The position numbers and the translations under genes were made by a program. The notes under the pieces were generated by a model, which saw only the letters and a list, made by a program, of their open reading frames with translations, did no database searches and was not told the origin of the DNA. DNA of 64,000 nt from Colimorpha_A sp900556615 (GTDB lineage Bacteria > Bacillota > Clostridia > Oscillospirales > CAG-272): the NCBI GenBank assembly GCA_963598415.1, contig CAVBUH010000041.1:1-64000 (forward strand), in the 5' to 3' direction. Of the stretch, positions 1-8,542 are shown one piece after another; the first letter of the stretch is position 1, and each line of letters opens with the position of its first letter.

Positions 1-2
1 TA

Positions 3-62
3 TTCAAAGAATATTCAACATTTGAGGCAGATCCCGCCTCGACTTATATTATAGCAGGTTAA
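3..62 (+). CDS. C-terminal end of a gene truncated by the window edge (tentative)
   Basis: Reading frame 3 is open from the first base to a TAA at 60-62 and encodes about 19 residues ending in YIIAG. The next gene begins about 45 bases downstream on the same strand, so this may be the tail of an upstream gene in the same operon. The piece is too short to assign a family, and a chance open frame of this length is common. Confidence 0.3.
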   Translation, partial: FKEYSTFEADPASTYIIAG

Positions 63-105
63 AGTTCCGAAGAATATATCTTCAGCCATATATTTTGCGG
101 TTACA

Positions 106-945
106 TTGACTATGATACTTGTGCTTTTTAATTGCTGTACGAAAACAAAGAACCTTGGCAATAACACAAAGGAAACAAATGTAACACCTTCAAGCACAAC
201 GAATGTGAATGGAGAAAATGAAACTGAAACAAGAGGAGAAAATAATGTGAAGGAAACTAATGCCGATAGTAAAACCAATTTAACGCTTGACGACTTTCGC
301 GGAAAGATAGCGGTAGCTTATGGCGATTCAATTGTATATGGTGCTTATCGTGCTCCGGGAGATCCAGGCGCTGTATCCCGTGTCGATGAACGTTGGTGCG
401 ATATTTTATCAACTCTGTTGGAATTCAAGTCTATGAAAAATGAAGGAGAGTCAGGTATTTCAATCAGTTCGACATCGTCTGTTTTGCCGGACAGGGCAAT
501 GACAAAGCAATATAATCGATTGCCTAATAATGCGGAAGTGATTTTTATTGCAGCGGGTACTAATGATTTTGGTACCAATGTGCCACTCGGAGCTATTTCA
601 GATAAAGAAGACACCTCCTTTTGCGGAGCGCTCTATCTTCTTTGTCAAGGGCTAAAGGAAAAATATTCGGACGATATGGTTATCTTCATTACTCCTATAT
701 CACGCAAAGATGAAGAAACCAACAAGCTCGGTCATAGCCTTGAAGAATATCGTAATATGATAAAAAAAATTGCAGGTGAAAACTTTGGATTTACTGTGTT
801 AAACGGGGAGTCCTTTGGTTTTGAACCTGAAAACGAGTCTTATCGCGAGGCATATATGCTTGACGGTCTACACCCTAATGGTCAAGGTCATGTTATTTAT
901 GCCCAAAAAGTTGCAGAGGCTATTTTAGGAGTAAAAATTCAATAA
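106..945 (+). CDS. SGNH/GDSL-family hydrolase, probable lipoprotein
   Basis: Secreted esterase or acetylesterase of the SGNH fold, probably removing acyl groups from glycans outside the cell. The nucleophile block is AYGDSIVYG (Ser75), the third block is GTND, and the C-terminal catalytic block is DGLHPNGQGH. The N-terminus is hydrophobic and ends in FNCC, which looks like a lipobox, followed by a low-complexity Thr/Asn/Glu linker of about 45 residues. The only usual start codon found is TTG at 106. The in-frame stop at 52-54 leaves no normal positively charged signal-peptide N-region, so the 5' end may be damaged or may use a rare start. An RpiB-like isomerase and a glycosidase-like gene follow closely on the same strand, suggesting a carbohydrate operon. 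Family assignment is firm; the substrate is unknown. Confidence 0.8.
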   Translation: MTMILVLFNCCTKTKNLGNNTKETNVTPSSTTNVNGENETETRGENNVKETNADSKTNLTLDDFRGKIAVAYGDSIVYGAYRAPGDPGAVSRVDERWCDILSTLLEFKSMKNEGESGISISSTSSVLPDRAMTKQYNRLPNNAEVIFIAAGTNDFGTNVPLGAISDKEDTSFCGALYLLCQGLKEKYSDDMVIFITPISRKDEETNKLGHSLEEYRNMIKKIAGENFGFTVLNGESFGFEPENESYREAYMLDGLHPNGQGHVIYAQKVAEAILGVKIQ

Positions 946-970
946 ATTCATTATTTGGAGGGTTATTATT

Positions 971-1543
971 ATGAAGACAGTTAAAGACAAGTATATCGTT
1001 ATGGGGGCGGATTTTGCGGGTTTCCCCTTGAAGGAAGCAGTAGCTGCCCATTTGAAAGCCCAAGGGTGGAGGATTACAGATGTTGGGGTAACAACCGACA
1101 GCAAGCCTGACGATACGGAAAATATGTTTCATAGAGTTGGTTTGCGTGCAGGAAGCCTCATTTCTGAAGGAGAGTTTGAAAGAGCGTTATTGTTTTGTGG
1201 TACAGGCATGGGAATACATATCGCAGCAAGCAAGTGTCCTCATGTACATGCCGGCGTTGTAGAAAGTGTGCCGGCGGCTTTGCGCGCAATTACTGGAAAC
1301 GGAGTTAATGTTCTCGCAATGGGAGCATTCTATGTTGCGCCGCAAATGGGCTGTGATATTGCAGACGCTTATTTGAATGCTGAGCTTGGCAGTGGTTATG
1401 AATGGTGGTATAATTTTTATGAATTTCACAAGCTTGCAATTGATGAGCTTGAGGCTTTTGATTACGAGGTTTATAAGAAAAACGGTTTTAAGCTTGAGCA
1501 CTTAGGCGATTATCCTCTTAAACTTGAAAAAAAGCCCGTGTAA
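971..1543 (+). CDS. RpiB/LacA/LacB-family sugar-phosphate isomerase
   Basis: Cytoplasmic aldose-ketose phosphate isomerase of the RpiB/LacAB fold. The N-terminal strand GADFAGFPLK (residues 12-21) matches the family's phosphate/sugar-binding start, and FCGTGMGI carries the catalytic-base cysteine Cys76. GNGVNVLAMGA is the conserved second half of the active site. At 190 residues it is longer than classical RpiB (about 150), with a C-terminal extension rich in aromatic and charged residues. Start ATG 971 follows GGAGGG. It lies 25 bases after the SGNH gene and 41 bases before a glycosidase-like gene, so it probably processes the sugar released by that set. Whether the substrate is ribose-, allose- or galactose-6-phosphate cannot be read from the sequence. 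Confidence 0.88.
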   Translation: MKTVKDKYIVMGADFAGFPLKEAVAAHLKAQGWRITDVGVTTDSKPDDTENMFHRVGLRAGSLISEGEFERALLFCGTGMGIHIAASKCPHVHAGVVESVPAALRAITGNGVNVLAMGAFYVAPQMGCDIADAYLNAELGSGYEWWYNFYEFHKLAIDELEAFDYEVYKKNGFKLEHLGDYPLKLEKKPV

Positions 1544-1584
1544 TTTTGATATAACTATTTTAATACAAAAGGAAGTGTGTTTGT

Positions 1585-3606
1585 TTGCTTATCAAAGGAA
1601 AAGACATTCCAAAATCTCGACATCCACATATTATCTACTGGTTTTGGGGTGACGGCATCTTGGAAAATGAAAAATATTTGCGAGATATTGATATTGTGTC
1701 GAATGATGGTACTTTCAATACGATGGTATTATCAGCTCGTGATGGTATGGATTTTTGGTTGTCGTCACTGTATCCATTTTTTGAAAAAGCAGTTGCTTAT
1801 GCACATGAAAAGGGTATAAAAATAGTTCTTCAGCTTTGGCCAAAAGGATTTCTTTCGCACATTGATGAAGATATTTCATTAGAAGAAATGTCTGCCGTTG
1901 TTAATGAAGGAGAGTGTACTGTTAAAAATGGCAAAGCATATTATATAGACGATGTAAAGCATACCCGATATCCCGAGTACTGTCCGCCGGAGGTTACGAA
2001 ACTTACTAAAGCTTATGCATTTCGGAAGCTTTCTGATGGGGTTTATATGCCGCAAACACTAATTGATGTTACAGATAGAGCTGTTATCACAAAATGTAAC
2101 GAAAGTCATATCGAAATATCTTTTGATTTGCCGGAATATGAGGAATATACTGTGTATGTTATGACCGCACATTATCATCGTGCAGGAGACCTACATAGTC
2201 CATACTATATTCGCTCATACCGCGAGTTTATTGATCGTTATAGTGATATTCCTTTTGATGGAATTGTTTTGGACGAATTTAAAAACTTGCCCCTTCTCGA
2301 TTTTAAATCTACAATTCGAGAGCGTTATTATGGTATGTGTTTTAAAGAGAATTTTGAAAAAGAGACAGGATTTGATTTGGACGAAACAATGTTTGAAATG
2401 CGGTATTCTTCTAAAGGAGATAATCAAAGTCGTCCAGCAGCAATTAATAGATATTTTGACTTTTTGCGTCGCTCTACTACCGCAGTAGAGAGGTTCGTAG
2501 CCGAGTATACATGCGAAATCTTTGGACAGGAGAGTTTTCTCGGTGTTCATAATACTTTTCACAATTCTCTAAATAATGATGAAATTTATGCGACGGGATG
2601 CAATTGGTGGAATCTTCCGCGTCGTTATGCGCAAACTGATGAGGATATTTCTTATCCCGTCCGTATGGGTATTGCCTGTAATTGTCCGGAGACAATAATA
2701 TATGATATGTATTATCATACGAATTCGGAAGCCTTTTATGAAAAAGCGATGCGAGATGCGAAGTATGGGTGTCGTATTCACTACCACGCTATGAATGACT
2801 ATCGTTATGGTGTTGATGTTGGTTCGCCCTCCTTTCTTCAATCTATACACGAAATTGAGCAAAAGATTGACCTTCTGAATCTTTTTGATACAGTGCTTCC
2901 AGAAATGGATATATTAGTTGTTTTTGGTTTTCCTGCTTTGACCAATTGGTATCCAGATGAGTCTGCTCGTAGTGACTTTGATTTAAATCAAAAAATTAAT
3001 ATTATGCAACGAGTGGACGCTTTGTGGAATAATGGGTATCTAAATGCACTTGTTCCTGACGATGAAATTGTTGAAGGGCGTATTGTTTTGAATGATGACA
3101 ATACCTTTTCCTATGGTGGTCACAAATTTCGGTCATTGCTATATTTATATCCACAATATGGGAAGCGTTCTGCCATATCATGGCTAATAGATGCAATAAA
3201 GGTTGGCGCTATGGTTAAAATAATCGGAAACATTGATACCGATTTTGATGGTAATACTATTGACGACAAAATCTGTAATCTTTTGGCAAGTGTATCGTTA
3301 TCCGAGAATGAGGATATTGGAAAATCTTTGGGAGTAAAGCCGAATAAACTAGTAAATGGTTGTTTTCTTTCAGATGGTTCAGTAGTCTTTAGTGATGTTT
3401 TATCTATCCTAACCCATAGTCCCGCGCACTTTTCAGTGCCTATAAAAGGGCATTTGTGGGAAGGCGAATATGAGGGGATAGTGGCGATTCGTGCGGATTG
3501 TGACGGAAACCTTGAACGTATGGTTTGTGGCAATTGCCATTGGCTTACATGTGATGGTAAAAAATTATTTAGTTCCCATAGTGGTGAGGATATTGCCTAT
3601 CTATAA
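1585..3606 (+). CDS. Unassigned glycoside-hydrolase-like protein (TIM barrel plus C-terminal domain)
   Basis: A 673-residue protein with no signal peptide. The N-terminal part looks like a TIM barrel: KGIKIVLQLWP resembles a barrel strand, and FDGIVLDEF places two adjacent acidic residues (Asp230, Glu231) at a strand end as in retaining or inverting glycosidases. The part after about residue 430 (ILVVFGFPALTNWY, then a LLYLYPQYGKR stretch) resembles the flavodoxin-like domain that follows the barrel in GH42-type and related enzymes. TTG 1585 is chosen because GGAAG lies 10 bases upstream and no ATG fits. It is the third gene of the SGNH/isomerase set. I cannot place it in a numbered GH family; a glycan-active enzyme is an inference. 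Confidence 0.6.
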   Translation: MLIKGKDIPKSRHPHIIYWFWGDGILENEKYLRDIDIVSNDGTFNTMVLSARDGMDFWLSSLYPFFEKAVAYAHEKGIKIVLQLWPKGFLSHIDEDISLEEMSAVVNEGECTVKNGKAYYIDDVKHTRYPEYCPPEVTKLTKAYAFRKLSDGVYMPQTLIDVTDRAVITKCNESHIEISFDLPEYEEYTVYVMTAHYHRAGDLHSPYYIRSYREFIDRYSDIPFDGIVLDEFKNLPLLDFKSTIRERYYGMCFKENFEKETGFDLDETMFEMRYSSKGDNQSRPAAINRYFDFLRRSTTAVERFVAEYTCEIFGQESFLGVHNTFHNSLNNDEIYATGCNWWNLPRRYAQTDEDISYPVRMGIACNCPETIIYDMYYHTNSEAFYEKAMRDAKYGCRIHYHAMNDYRYGVDVGSPSFLQSIHEIEQKIDLLNLFDTVLPEMDILVVFGFPALTNWYPDESARSDFDLNQKINIMQRVDALWNNGYLNALVPDDEIVEGRIVLNDDNTFSYGGHKFRSLLYLYPQYGKRSAISWLIDAIKVGAMVKIIGNIDTDFDGNTIDDKICNLLASVSLSENEDIGKSLGVKPNKLVNGCFLSDGSVVFSDVLSILTHSPAHFSVPIKGHLWEGEYEGIVAIRADCDGNLERMVCGNCHWLTCDGKKLFSSHSGEDIAYL

Positions 3607-3747
3607 AAAGCTATAGCTCGATAAGTGATTTTTGTGTTTTGAAAACATTATCGTGGTATAATGAACTTGTAATACCTTGACTTAATATAGTATAATAACT
3701 ATAAAGGAAGAGGAAAGAAAATGCAATAATATGAAAATGAATTCAAA

Positions 3748-3945
3748 CAAACGGGCTGTTGCGTTAAGCAACAAGCCCGGCATTTTCCCGGTGGGGAAAC
3801 CGTGAAAATGCCGAATCGGGTGTTTTTGACTGTATTTTCTTTGAATTATTATGAATTTAAATGGTCAAAATTGCGGATTTCATCCGCAAAACCCGACTTC
3901 GTGGGGCAGTCGCACTAACGTGCGACTGCCCCTTTATAAGTCTTG
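3748..3945 (+). repeat. Core of hairpin-rich dispersed repeat, copy 1 (no terminal repeats)
   Basis: This stretch is nearly identical to the reverse complement of about 38775-38967 inside the MITE that splits the thioesterase gene. Shared parts include the palindrome GGGCTGTTGCGTTAAGCAAC, the GGCATTTTCCCGG/CCGGGAAAATGCC stem, TTGCGGATTTCATCCGCAA, and the CCCCACGAAGTCGGGTTTTGC segment in the opposite sense. Terminal inverted repeats present in the other copy are missing here, so it is a truncated or internal copy. Confidence 0.85.
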
Positions 3946-4008
3946 CCGATGAATATGGAATATGTCACAGCAACATATCAAATTGGATTAAGCTTCACCG
4001 TAGATAGG
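3937..4008 (+). pseudogene. Fragment of IS3-family transposase OrfA (helix-turn-helix part)
   Basis: The frame through 3943-4008 encodes SLADEYGICHSNISNWIKLH followed by a stop. This resembles the recognition-helix region of IS3-type OrfA proteins, which typically read LAxEYGIxxSTISNWIK. No start, no leucine-zipper tail and no OrfB are present, so it is a remnant. It directly abuts the dispersed-repeat core. Confidence 0.6.
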
Positions 4009-4304
4009 ATAATAGTCAATAAAGTGGACAATAAATCAGGGGAAAGAGAAATGAAATTTTTTGGAATTGGGTGAGACTATCATTGAAAGGACATTATTGC
4101 AGGATCCGTCCTTATCCTTCGTTGACTTTCATGTTTTGATATGCCTTTTTTGGTTTCTTTTACCACATTTTTCTCTTTTTTCTCATACTTAATGCATTCG
4201 ATTTCTTTTTGTAAATGTAAGGGTTTTGCTACTGTTGTATTACTTTGACAATTTACGAGATTTTAATTTTGAGGGTTTATCTTTTCTTTTATTTATAAAA
4301 TCGG

Positions 4305-4332
4305 TTGACAAGCGTACAGAATATGGTAAAAT
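4305..4332 (+). promoter_or_regulatory. Sigma-A-type promoter of the rhamnosidase operon
   Basis: TTGACA at 4305-4310 and TAAAAT at 4327-4332 are separated by 16 bases. The ATG lies about 45 bases downstream of the expected start point, with GAAAGGA at 4366-4372 as ribosome-binding site. Confidence 0.8.
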
Positions 4333-4382
4333 AGTATTAAAATAATCCGAGATTCATTTATTTATGAAAGGAATTTTGAATC

Positions 4383-6863
4383 ATGAAAAAGGCAGTATTT
4401 ATCAGCAGCTCCGAATATAAGTGCCGTACCTATCTGAAGACATGGGAGGTAGCGGTATACAACAGCCATGAACTCAGACTGGAACCGTATGAGGGGATAC
4501 TTACCGTAAAGCGTTCGTTCCGTGTAAAGGAAAAGAACATTGATAAGGTTATTGTGCGTGCGACTGCACTCGGAATATTCGATATGTATATAAACGGAGA
4601 GAGAATCGGAGAAAAAAACTCATCCGGAACCGTTTTTGACGAATTGAAACCAGGTTGGACCGATTACAGACATCGTGTATTTGAATTTGAATATGAGATT
4701 ACGTCGCAATGCGGAGATAATAATCTATTTGTCGCAGAGGTTTCTCCTGGCTGGTGGAGCGGAAGAATATCTTTCGGATATTATGGTTACAAGCCTTGCG
4801 CTTTCTGTGGCGAGATTGAGATTACATATAAAGACGGCAGTTCCGAGCTTATTGCCACAGGAGAGGATTGGGAGGCAGCCATCTGCGGTCCTGTTATGAG
4901 AGCGGACATTTGGGATGGAGAATACTATGACGCAACGATTCCACATGCTTCTGTTTCTCCGGACGTACATCGGTGGCTTCCTGCGGCTGTGTTTCATGAA
5001 TTTGACGGGGAGATCGTGAGCGCTGAAAAGCCTAATATACGTGTCAAGACAGAGCTTTACCGTTATCCGTTGACTTCGGTGATATATCACGGAACGATTC
5101 CGGACGAGACCGATTTCGGAAAAATCAGAGTTGTATCAAAGCGAGCGGGAGACAGATGTGAAAAAAATATGCTTCCTGCCGGTCAGTCCGTTATTTTGGA
5201 TATGGGACAGAATATTGTAGGACGTCCGTGCCTTTGCTTTAAGACGGAACGCGGTACGAAAATTGAAATTTTCTTTGCCGAAATGCTCAACGACAGCGGA
5301 GAGAAAGCAAGAGGAAACGATGGGGCGAAGGGCAGCTTATATCTTAGCAACTATCGTTCCGCTCTTGCAAGGATCGTATATATTGCGGCGGGAGGAACGG
5401 AAGAAAGCTTTACTCCTACACATTCTTTTTTTGGCTTTCGCTATATAGAGATCAGAGCAGATCATGACATAGAGCTTTATTCTGTTGTCGGAGAAATTAT
5501 CGGTTCCGAGATTGCCGAAACCGGGGAATTTTCTTGCGATAATCCGGAGATTAATAGGCTGTATTCCAATATTGTTTGGGGAATGAGAGGGAATTATCTT
5601 TCTGTACCGACTGATTGTCCCCAGCGTGACGAGCGCCTCGGATGGACGGGCGATACACAGATATTCTGCGGCGCTGCCTCTTATATGGCAGATATTGACG
5701 CCTTTATGCACAAATGGCTTGCCGATGCGCGCGACTCCCAAAGAGGATATAACGGTGCTTACTGTGATGTAATCCCGCGTGTTTTTGACGGAAATAACGG
5801 AAATGCGGCATGGGGTGACGCGTGTTTGATTGTTCCGTATCGTTTATGGCTTATGTACGGCGATGTCGGAATTATCCGGGATCATTATTCCTCAATGGAA
5901 GAATACATGCGATATCTTGAACAATTTGGACTTGAGGGACCTAATATCGCTTATGGGGACTGGCTTAATTATGATGTGACTGATAAAAGGTATATCGCTG
6001 TTTGCTATTATGCTTATGATGCGCTTCTTATGGAGAAATTCAGTGTTTTACTTGGAAAAACAGAACGCGAGAAACATTATAAGATATTGAGACAGCGTAT
6101 CATACAGTATTTCGAAGAAAAATATCTGAAAAATGGGGAGCTTATTTTCAATACACAGACATCATATCTTCTTCCTCTTGCTTTTGATATGCTGGAAGGA
6201 GAGAATCGTGAAAATGCGGTCTCAAAGCTTCGGGAAGCGGTTGAGAAAAATGATTTCACGCTTTCTACGGGATTCGTAGGAACCGGTATACTGAATCAGA
6301 CGCTTGCCGCTGTCGGACTTGACGATCTTTGTTATGACCTGCTTCTTCAGACAAAGGATCCGAGCTGGCTGTATTCGGTAAGACAGGGTGCGACTACCGT
6401 TTGGGAGAGATGGAATTCATATACCTTTGAAAAGGGATTTGGCGATGTAGGTATGAATTCCTTCAATCATTATGCCTACGGCGCTGTAGCAGAGTGGCTT
6501 TATTCCGGGATGTGCGGAATTTTACCTGATGAAGCGGCACCAGGATTCAAACACTTTATATTGCGTCCCACGCCTGATATGAGGAGATTTATACCGGAAG
6601 GGCAGAGCAGAATATGCTCGGCGAAAGCCGCTTATAATTCCTGCTGCGGCAGAATTGAGTGCGGTTGGAAGCTGATAAGAGACAGATATGAGTATGATAT
6701 AAAAATTCCCGTCGGAACAAGCGCAAGAGTCGAACTGATCAGTCAGGCAAATTCTGTTTTGATAAACGGACTTGAGTTTAGTGCAGAGGAGCTTAATGCT
6801 GTAAGAACCGGAAATAGATTTTGTTTCACTCTTGAGGCGGGACAATATACCGTAATGCTTTGA
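4383..6863 (+). CDS. GH78 alpha-L-rhamnosidase
   Basis: Hydrolyses terminal alpha-L-rhamnose from plant or bacterial glycans. The 826-residue protein has the usual GH78 order: N-terminal beta domains (about 1-380), the (alpha/alpha)6 barrel, and a C-terminal beta domain. The family signature DCPQRDERLGWTGD occupies residues 411-424 and carries the acidic active-site residues. Further conserved elements are GNAAWGDACLIVPY, AYGDWLNYD, GATTVWERW and SFNHYAYGAVAEWLY. No signal peptide is seen, so it should act inside the cell on imported oligosaccharides. The MFS gene that follows by 18 bases is the likely importer. Start ATG 4383 follows GAAAGGA. Confidence 0.95.
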   Translation: MKKAVFISSSEYKCRTYLKTWEVAVYNSHELRLEPYEGILTVKRSFRVKEKNIDKVIVRATALGIFDMYINGERIGEKNSSGTVFDELKPGWTDYRHRVFEFEYEITSQCGDNNLFVAEVSPGWWSGRISFGYYGYKPCAFCGEIEITYKDGSSELIATGEDWEAAICGPVMRADIWDGEYYDATIPHASVSPDVHRWLPAAVFHEFDGEIVSAEKPNIRVKTELYRYPLTSVIYHGTIPDETDFGKIRVVSKRAGDRCEKNMLPAGQSVILDMGQNIVGRPCLCFKTERGTKIEIFFAEMLNDSGEKARGNDGAKGSLYLSNYRSALARIVYIAAGGTEESFTPTHSFFGFRYIEIRADHDIELYSVVGEIIGSEIAETGEFSCDNPEINRLYSNIVWGMRGNYLSVPTDCPQRDERLGWTGDTQIFCGAASYMADIDAFMHKWLADARDSQRGYNGAYCDVIPRVFDGNNGNAAWGDACLIVPYRLWLMYGDVGIIRDHYSSMEEYMRYLEQFGLEGPNIAYGDWLNYDVTDKRYIAVCYYAYDALLMEKFSVLLGKTEREKHYKILRQRIIQYFEEKYLKNGELIFNTQTSYLLPLAFDMLEGENRENAVSKLREAVEKNDFTLSTGFVGTGILNQTLAAVGLDDLCYDLLLQTKDPSWLYSVRQGATTVWERWNSYTFEKGFGDVGMNSFNHYAYGAVAEWLYSGMCGILPDEAAPGFKHFILRPTPDMRRFIPEGQSRICSAKAAYNSCCGRIECGWKLIRDRYEYDIKIPVGTSARVELISQANSVLINGLEFSAEELNAVRTGNRFCFTLEAGQYTVML

Positions 6864-6881
6864 TAGGACAAAGGATACGAT

Positions 6882-8060
6882 ATGATTTCACTTTTGCTTG
6901 TCATAATCTATCTTGCATTTATAAGTCTCGGGCTTCCCGATTCCCTTCTTGGGGCGGCATGGCCGGTGATGAGAGTGGAGCTTGATCTTCCTGTTTCTTA
7001 TGCAGGAATCATTACTATGATAATTTCCGGAGGGACGATTCTGTCAAGTCTGGTTTCCGACCGAATGACGAAAAAGCTCGGCACGGGTATTGTTACTTCG
7101 ATAAGTGTGCTGATGACTGCCGGTGCCTTGTTCGGATTTTCTGTTTCGAATCATATGATAATGCTCTGCATATTTGCCGTTCCGTATGGGCTTGGTGCAG
7201 GAGCGATAGATGCAGCTCTGAATAATTATGTGGCGCTTCACTTCTCATCAAGGCACATGAATTGGCTTCATTGCTTTTGGGGTATCGGCGCGGCGGTCAG
7301 CCCGTATATTATGAGTTTTGCTCTTTCTTCCGGGGCGGGATGGAATAACGGATATCGGTATGTCTCCTATATTCAGCTTATACTGAGCATTATTTTGTTT
7401 GCGAGCCTTCCGCTTTGGAAAAATAGACGGCTTGCTGAATCCGAAATGGCTGAAAAAAAGCCGCTTGGACTTATTGGTACTTTAAAGATTGACGGTGTTG
7501 TCTTTGTTCTTCTTATTTTCTTCGGATATTGTGCAATGGAGTCTACTGCCGGTCTTTGGGCAAGCAGCTATCTTGCTCAATACAGAGGAGTTGATACCGA
7601 AACGGCGGCGATGTTTGCTTCTCTCTTTTATCTTGGAATAACTTTCGGGAGATTTCTCTGCGGATTTGTTTCGGATAAAATCGGTGACCGGCGAATGATT
7701 CGGATCGGAGTGCTGACGTTAACTGCCGGGATTATCGTAATAGGGCTCCCGGTTAAGGAAGCATGGATTGCAGAAGCGGGACTTATCCTGACCGGTTTGG
7801 GCTGTGCTCCGATATATCCTTCGATTATACATTCAACTCCCGATAATTTCGGGAAAGAGAATTCACAGGCGATAATAGGAATACAGATGGCAAGCGCATA
7901 TGTTGGGAGTACCTTTATGCCGCCTCTTTTCGGGCTGATTTCACAATACATCAGCATCGGTTTGTACCCGCTATTCCTTTTGATATTTGCACTGCTTATG
8001 CTTATCACATCAGAATGGATGAAAAAAAGGAAGAAAGCGAAATCAGCGGAGTTAAAATAA
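6882..8060 (+). CDS. MFS transporter, sugar-permease type
   Basis: An integral membrane protein of 392 residues with about 12 hydrophobic segments. The loop between the sixth and later helices contains GRFLCGFVSDKIGDRR, the MFS signature for the G-x-x-x-D-R-x-G-R/K loop. A second Asp/Arg-rich loop, SDRMTKKLG, follows the first pair of helices. It resembles fucose/sugar permease-type MFS carriers. ATG 6882 follows AAAGGA by six bases, and the gene is 18 bases after the rhamnosidase. Uptake of rhamnose-containing oligosaccharides or export/import of rhamnose is inferred from that coupling. Confidence 0.88.
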   Translation: MISLLLVIIYLAFISLGLPDSLLGAAWPVMRVELDLPVSYAGIITMIISGGTILSSLVSDRMTKKLGTGIVTSISVLMTAGALFGFSVSNHMIMLCIFAVPYGLGAGAIDAALNNYVALHFSSRHMNWLHCFWGIGAAVSPYIMSFALSSGAGWNNGYRYVSYIQLILSIILFASLPLWKNRRLAESEMAEKKPLGLIGTLKIDGVVFVLLIFFGYCAMESTAGLWASSYLAQYRGVDTETAAMFASLFYLGITFGRFLCGFVSDKIGDRRMIRIGVLTLTAGIIVIGLPVKEAWIAEAGLILTGLGCAPIYPSIIHSTPDNFGKENSQAIIGIQMASAYVGSTFMPPLFGLISQYISIGLYPLFLLIFALLMLITSEWMKKRKKAKSAELK

Positions 8061-8440
8061 TCTTACCTACTCTGATTCTATAAGCTTTATTTGAGTTAAT
8101 GCTTGTGTGAGTCCGTGTTAACGAGAGGATTGGAGACTGCTTTTGCCTTGTGTGCCGCTGTGATTTTTGCCATTTTGCTTTGTCTGTTTCGAGCGTTTTC
8201 GTCTCTTTTACCGAGAGTGTTTTATTGATGCTCCTTATCTTATCTTATCTTCGGGCGTTATATTAAGTCATGGAGTTTACTGCATGAGAAACAGCATATT
8301 CGGATAATACTGCTTTAATAATAAAGGACTCACGAAGTGCTGCTGAATGTGCTGCAAAAATATTGCGAAATTTTTTGTTTTTGTTAAGCAATTATTAACC
8401 CTGGTGAGATGAATATTGATACCAAAGTTGGATAGATGAA
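8061..8440. other. Gene-free spacer between convergent operons
   Basis: About 380 bases between the MFS gene (plus) and the carB-dapF terminator (minus). No frame of usable length with a ribosome-binding site was seen and no tRNA-like fold was recognised. A run TTATCTTATCTTATCTT is the only simple repeat. Confidence 0.5.
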
Positions 8441-8494
8441 AAATCCCCTTAAAACAGTTTAAAACCTTTTTGAAGGTCTGCTCTAAGGGGATTT
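8441..8494 (-). terminator. Terminator of the arg-car-dapF operon
   Basis: AAATCCCCTTA (8441-8451) and TAAGGGGATTT (8484-8494) form an 11-bp perfect stem. On the minus strand the stem is followed by a short T run. It may also stop transcripts coming from the MFS gene on the plus strand. Confidence 0.75.
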
Positions 8495-8542
8495 CTCTAA
8501 TTTTTTAGATTAAGATATGAAGATGGTTTCTTATATAACATG

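Larger units (their letters stand above)
3607..4304. other. Gene-free region with decayed mobile DNA
   Basis: About 0.7 kb without an intact gene. From left to right it holds an extended -10-like TGGTATAAT (3654-3662), a good Shine-Dalgarno run (AAGGAAGAGG, 3704-3713) with ATG codons that lead only to short frames, a partial copy of the hairpin repeat (3748-3945), and a fragment of an IS3-type OrfA. This is what remains after loss of a mobile element. The last 200 bases are AT-rich and lead into the rhamnosidase promoter. Confidence 0.6.
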
